A stretch of DNA of 64,000 bases. It comes from VXNE01 sp963664635. GTDB lineage: Bacteria > Pseudomonadota > Gammaproteobacteria > Pseudomonadales > Azotimanducaceae. A program made the translations under genes and the position numbers. Shown here in pieces: positions 61,146 through 64,000 of the stretch. The first letter of the stretch is position 1. Each line of letters opens with the position of its first letter. Under the pieces are notes generated by a model. It searched no databases. It was not told the origin of the DNA and worked only from the letters and a program-made list of their open reading frames with translations. The stretch lies in assembly GCA_963664635.1 (NCBI GenBank), contig OY761542.1:2170001-2234000 (forward strand), written 5' to 3'.

Positions 61146-61844
61146 GGGGGTGGGACCGAAATGTGGACGCGGCACTCGCGTCGTTGCGGTTGCTGGTCCG
61201 ATGAACTCTTTCCGCATCTGCGCTCTGGTCTCCAGGGCTTCGGCGACCTCGTCCGCAAGCTGCTCCGCTCCGACGGTCCGCAGCTGGTCAGGCAATTCCG
61301 GCCGCGATGCCGGGTGCACGCCTGCCCCTGCCAACACTCCTCGGGCGAGATGGCTTACGTACGCCACTTCCAACTCGACTGCGGCTTCTTCGTCCCCCAT
61401 TTCGCGCATTTCGCCCATGCGCTTGAGCGCCGCCGAAGCTCGCGCTTTTGCAGCGACGGGATCGGGCAGTGGGACGCGCCCCTCCCACCGCGCCACAATA
61501 TGAAGCCATGTGTCGTGCCTGTCGAACATTGGTCGTCCGAAGACGACCGCCCACCCCAGCAGATCGTGTCCTGCCGCTATCTTTGCATCCACCTCCGATG
61601 CGTCGAAAGCCCGCAGGTCAACCTCTAGCGGAGGACGTTCACGCAACGCCCGCGGCTCTTTGTGGATGACAATGATGTCCAGATCGTCGGACAGCACTCC
61701 ACTTCGGACAGCGGAGCCGATCCCGACGACCGCGAGAACGCTGGGATCTTGCTGGACGCGGTCGAGGAAGTCGTGCACCCACTGCCGAGCCCGCTGCGTG
61801 GGCCAGCGGCAAATGCAACTGTCGACCTTGGCGTAACGGTTCAT
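61146..61844 (-). CDS. nucleotidyltransferase-fold (MNT-like) protein, 3' end disrupted
   Basis: Starting at 61844, the protein shows a minimal nucleotidyltransferase domain: LAVVGIGSAVRSGVLSDDLD with G43-S44 and the D54-x-D56 metal pair, then a third acidic strand near LEVDLRAFD. Family-like sequence continues to about residue 215 (EALETRAQMRKEF). The frame has no stop at the expected end and stays open to 59964 through sequence antisense to the transposase, so the true 3' end was probably removed by insertion at 61145. MNT proteins act with HEPN partners as toxin-antitoxin pairs. A 40-aa ORF sits 3 nt upstream in the partner position. Confidence 0.62.
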
Positions 61845-61847
61845 GTT

Positions 61848-61970
61848 CTACGTGCCGATGAGCGCTTGCACGGCCTCCACAAACGTCTCGATTTCGGTCA
61901 CATCCCATGCCATTTGTACGCGTTCCAGTTGCGACTTGGCCAAACGTAGCTTCCCCACGGCGTAGTTCAT
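61848..61970 (-). CDS. 40-aa ORF in the HEPN-partner position, possible deletion remnant
   Basis: The frame reads MNYAVGKLRLAKSQLERVQM, then AWDVTEIETFVEAVQALIGT and stop. GGGAGGGTCCGC precedes the ATG. It ends 3 nt before the nucleotidyltransferase start, so the pair is operonic. A HEPN partner is normally 100-150 aa with an RxxxxH motif, which is absent here. The first and last parts read like the two ends of such a protein joined. I regard it as either a small protein or an internally deleted HEPN gene. Confidence 0.4.
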   Translation of the reverse strand: MNYAVGKLRLAKSQLERVQMAWDVTEIETFVEAVQALIGT

Positions 61971-62041
61971 GCGGACCCTCCCTGCTCCGCTCGTTCGAGT
62001 CTCCGTCCATGGCTGACCGACGGGCCGGAGGCTCTGCCAAC

Positions 62042-62057
62042 TTGGAGTCTACTCCAA
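62042..62057. promoter_or_regulatory. palindrome upstream of the minus-strand nucleotidyltransferase operon
   Basis: TTGGAGT-CT-ACTCCAA is a perfect 7-bp inverted repeat 72-87 nt upstream of the 40-aa ORF start. It could be an operator for that operon. No regulator gene is adjacent. Confidence 0.35.
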
Positions 62058-62108
62058 TGGCCGACCGGCGGATGGGCGCGACTGCACTTGGCCGGGTGAG
62101 GCGCCACA

Positions 62109-62156
62109 CGGGCGGTGGGCGGGCGTGCCGGACTTCTCGACGGCGCTGGCCGTGTA
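62109..62156 (+). repeat. att-like direct repeat, right copy (displaced dehydrogenase 3' end)
   Basis: These 48 nt differ from 49608-49655 at two positions and still encode GRWAGVPDFSTALAV followed by TAG. No dehydrogenase sequence precedes it. It is followed two bases later by a strong hairpin, as expected for the original 3' end and terminator of the gene. It is interpreted as attR. Confidence 0.6.
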
Positions 62157-62157
62157 G

Positions 62158-62178
62158 GGGAGGGGCTCGTCCCCTCCC
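62158..62178 (+). terminator. GC-rich hairpin after the displaced dehydrogenase 3' end
   Basis: GGGAGGGG (62158-62165), loop CTCGT and CCCCTCCC (62171-62178) form an 8-bp stem directly after the TAG at 62154-62156. There is no T-run. It may be a rho-type transcript end or part of the REP-like cluster that continues to 62219. Confidence 0.45.
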
Positions 62179-62204
62179 GCGCCGTGGGCTTGCACGATGT
62201 CGGC

Positions 62205-62219
62205 AGGGGCTTGCCCCTC
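62205..62219. repeat. REP-like short palindrome, also seen at 11835 and 13483
   Basis: AGGGGCTTGCCCCTC (62205-62219) is identical to 13483-13497, which lies inside the DUF3604 coding region, and nearly identical to GGGGGTTTGCCCCTC at 11835-11849. A short stem with a TT loop recurring in unrelated places suggests a dispersed REP-type element. Confidence 0.4.
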
Positions 62220-62501
62220 CCGTCTCGCCGGGATGGGCGATTCCCGCGCCACCGGCCGCAGGCCGACGCGCACGTGGCACGCCGCCGAACTCGCGCAAGA
62301 CCTGCAGCTTTCGCTGACAGGCATCGGCTCTCCGAGGCCCTACGCTGGGTCGTTCTCCATGCGTCACCCGGGACAGGGCGCCGATGCCGACGGTTCCCAT
62401 GCATCGCCGCCGCCGGCTGCTCCGGTTTGGACGGGTCGGAGCCCGCATGCTACGGTGCCTCGAGCCAGAAACGGGGCATTGGCACAACGGAGGAGCCTCC
62501 C

Positions 62502-63170
62502 ATGTCTCCCAGCTCAATGGGCCGGCACGAGGTCTACTATCCCGATTCGGACGGCCAGCCGTTGGCTGACAATGACTGGCAGTTCACCGCGATTCTCGGG
62601 GCGGTGGATGCCCTGCGCGTCCACTTTGCCGAGTGCCCGGATGTGTATGTCTTTGGCGACATGCTCGTCTACTACGTCGAGGGAGACCCGCTGCAATCGG
62701 TAGCGCCGGACGTATGCGTTGCGTTCGGCGTGCCCAAGCGCAAGCGGATGGTCTACAAGCTCTGGGAAGAGGGCAGGGCGCCGGACTTCGTCATGGAGGT
62801 GGCGTCGCCGCGTACCTGGCGGGATGACGTGGACCGCAAGCGGGCGTTGTACGAACGGCTTGGCGTCACGGAATACTGGCGTTTCGATCCCCGGGGCGAG
62901 TTCTTCCAGCCGGCCTTGCAGGGCCTGTGTCTCGACGACGGCGGCTATCGTCCCATCGCCGAACGGGTGCGGGACGGGCGGCGGGAGGTCCCGAGCGCGG
63001 TCCTGGGGCTCACGCTCCGGGTGGAGAAGGACCTGGTTCGCTTCCACGACCCGGACAGGGGCCTCGACATCGAGACGTACGAAGAGGCGGTGGCCGCGGG
63101 TCGAGAGGCCACGTCGCGGGTCCGGCTTCTCCAGGAACGCCTGAGGGAACTTGGCGTCGAGCCGGAGTGA
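62502..63170 (+). CDS. Uma2-family (DUF820) PD-(D/E)xK-fold protein
   Basis: This 222-aa protein belongs to the Uma2 restriction-endonuclease-like family. It has VAPDVCVAFG (catalytic Asp), PDFVMEVASPRTWRDD (the Glu strand) and DRKRALYERLGVTEYWRFDP (conserved Lys helix). A basic or coiled C-terminal tail (GREATSRVRLLQERLRELGV) follows. Uma2 proteins are numerous in cyanobacteria and other genomes and their function is not settled. AGGAGCC lies before the ATG at 62502. It converges with the SDR gene 16 nt away. Confidence 0.82.
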   Translation: MSPSSMGRHEVYYPDSDGQPLADNDWQFTAILGAVDALRVHFAECPDVYVFGDMLVYYVEGDPLQSVAPDVCVAFGVPKRKRMVYKLWEEGRAPDFVMEVASPRTWRDDVDRKRALYERLGVTEYWRFDPRGEFFQPALQGLCLDDGGYRPIAERVRDGRREVPSAVLGLTLRVEKDLVRFHDPDRGLDIETYEEAVAAGREATSRVRLLQERLRELGVEPE

Positions 63171-63186
63171 GTCGGAGGCGCGAAAC

Positions 63187-63840
63187 TCACCGGTCGGGCA
63201 TCTCGCCGGGGGCGAGCACGTCGGCGTACACGCCATGGGGGCGGATCTGCGCCGCGAGACAGCGCGTGTACTCATGTACGGCGGCCTTGGCCGTCGAGTA
63301 GATCGCGGCGCCGCGGTGCCCGGCGAGCCCCGCGATGTTGCCGACCGTCACGATCCAGCCGCGGCCGCGCGCGATCATCGGTGGCGCTACCGCCCGGGTG
63401 ACGAGGATGCACGTCATCAGGTTGCGGTCCAGGATGCTGCGTGCGTCCTCCATGGGGACGTGGAGCGCGTCGTTGACGACGGGCTTGCCCGCGTTCTCGG
63501 CGGTGACGCCGCGCGCGCCGATGTCGCCGCCGGCGTTGTTGATCAGGATGTCGACGTGGCCGAAGCGCTCGCGTATGTGGCCGTGGAGATCGTCCACCAC
63601 CGTCTCGGAAGTGAGGTCACCGTGCACCGCGAGCACCTCGGTTCCGTGGGCGTCGGCGATCTCGGCGGCCACCGCGTCGAGCGACTCGGCCTCGTCGAGC
63701 TGACGCGTGGAGGTGGGTGTCGTGCCGTGGACGACGACTCGTGCCCCGAGGCTCGCGAGGTGGTCCGCCACTACCCGGCCGATGCCCCGGGAGGATCCCG
63801 TCACCCAAGCGACCTTGCCCGCCAGCCGGTTGTCGTGCAT
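63187..63840 (-). CDS. short-chain dehydrogenase/reductase, short at the C-terminus
   Basis: This 217-aa SDR has the NAD(P) motif VTGSSRGIGR, NNAGG, and the catalytic GRGWIVTVGNIAGLAGHRGA with YSTAK (Tyr/Lys). It ends DVLAPGEMPDR, the point where SDRs normally continue another 30-45 residues with a substrate-binding helix and a YITGQxxxVDGG segment. The missing end suggests truncation at the Uma2 side. The ATG at 63840 is preferred over a TTG at 63858. It lies 14 nt after another SDR on the same strand. Confidence 0.8.
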   Translation of the reverse strand: MHDNRLAGKVAWVTGSSRGIGRVVADHLASLGARVVVHGTTPTSTRQLDEAESLDAVAAEIADAHGTEVLAVHGDLTSETVVDDLHGHIRERFGHVDILINNAGGDIGARGVTAENAGKPVVNDALHVPMEDARSILDRNLMTCILVTRAVAPPMIARGRGWIVTVGNIAGLAGHRGAAIYSTAKAAVHEYTRCLAAQIRPHGVYADVLAPGEMPDR

Positions 63841-63854
63841 TCGCCGAGGGTTCC

Positions 63855-64000
63855 TCAACTCGGAAAGATCTGGGCGCCGCCGTCCACCCGGAGCACCTGG
63901 CCCGTGATGTACGAGCCGTCCTCCGTGACCAGGAATTCCACCGCCTTCGCCACCTCTTCCGGCCAGCCGTAGCGTGTCAAGGGCCCCTCCCGGACCATGC
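63855..64000 (-). CDS. short-chain dehydrogenase/reductase, C-terminal part (runs off the window)
   Basis: The minus-strand frame reads PLTRYGWPEEVAKAVEFLVT, then EDGSYITGQVLRVDGG, and stops after QIFPS. This is the unmistakable C-terminus of a FabG-like SDR. The rest lies beyond base 64000. It would be the upstream gene of a tandem SDR pair. Confidence 0.8.
   Translation of the reverse strand, partial: MVREGPLTRYGWPEEVAKAVEFLVTEDGSYITGQVLRVDGGAQIFPS

Larger units (their letters stand above)
61971..62501. other. 530-nt gene-free interval holding the island's right boundary
   Basis: No gene was found. It contains a 16-nt palindrome (62042-62057), the right copy of the 48-nt direct repeat, a GC-rich hairpin after it and a REP-like GGGGCTTGCCCC element (62205-62219). 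AGGAGCC precedes the Uma2 gene start. Confidence 0.6.

Overview
The window is high-GC, densely coded bacterial DNA with many 1-8 nt gene overlaps. A COQ4-family protein (ubiquinone pathway), NAD-type formate dehydrogenase, crotonases, F420-type luciferase-like oxidoreductases and PQQ/sulfatase/DUF3604 lipoproteins suggest an uncultured, metabolically versatile proteobacterium. That assignment is inference. No rRNA, tRNA or CRISPR array was seen.

Layout. (1) 185-9449: a + strand unit with two tandem crotonase paralogues, a complete branched-chain/carboxylate ABC importer (livH, livM, livG, livF), an acyl-CoA synthetase, and the periplasmic binding lipoprotein (livK-like). A hicAB toxin-antitoxin pair lies between the synthetase and livK. 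The unit looks like uptake, CoA activation and beta-oxidation-type breakdown of a carboxylic acid. (2) 9472-13832: exported Rieske protein, PQQ dehydrogenase with a lanthanide-type Asp, and a DUF3604 lipoprotein. (3) 13856-15829: AAA15-type ATPase plus a TOPRIM-like (DUF4276-type) protein, a candidate two-gene defence module. (4) 15886-22456: VOC protein, crotonases, F420-type oxidoreductase, phosphotriesterase-like hydrolase, a decayed vapBC pair, and a tightly overlapping operon of two crotonases and two HCCA-isomerase-like proteins. (5) 22658-29345: a 59-aa protein, a SulP transporter, GST, CoA transferase, beta-carbonic anhydrase, COQ4 and a sulfatase. (6) 29338-42197: mobA, a 2167-aa exported repeat protein, and the operon fdsG-fdsB-fdsA-fdhD. 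mobA and fdhD serve the molybdenum cofactor of the dehydrogenase. (7) 42313-49656: Ldh-type dehydrogenase, CmcJ/NvfI-like oxygenase, two LLM oxidoreductases, a Baeyer-Villiger-type monooxygenase and a 2-hydroxyacid dehydrogenase. (8) 49657-62108: an accessory island. (9) 62502-64000: Uma2 nuclease-fold protein and two SDRs.

The main structural result is that the last 48 nt of the 2-hydroxyacid dehydrogenase gene (49608-49655) recur with two mismatches at 62109-62156, followed at once by a stop codon and a GC-rich hairpin. Everything foreign-looking lies between the copies: an IS3 remnant, a Fic protein, a 1565-aa nuclease-STAND NTPase, a group II intron that has lost its reverse transcriptase, an IS110 transposase and a nucleotidyltransferase toxin-antitoxin-like remnant. 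This is the architecture of a ~12.5-kb island integrated at the 3' end of a protein gene, with the gene end regenerated. Its largest gene and its neighbours resemble anti-phage defence genes.

Several mobile or toxin genes here (VapC, the intron RT, and possibly a HEPN partner) show internal deletions that keep both ends.
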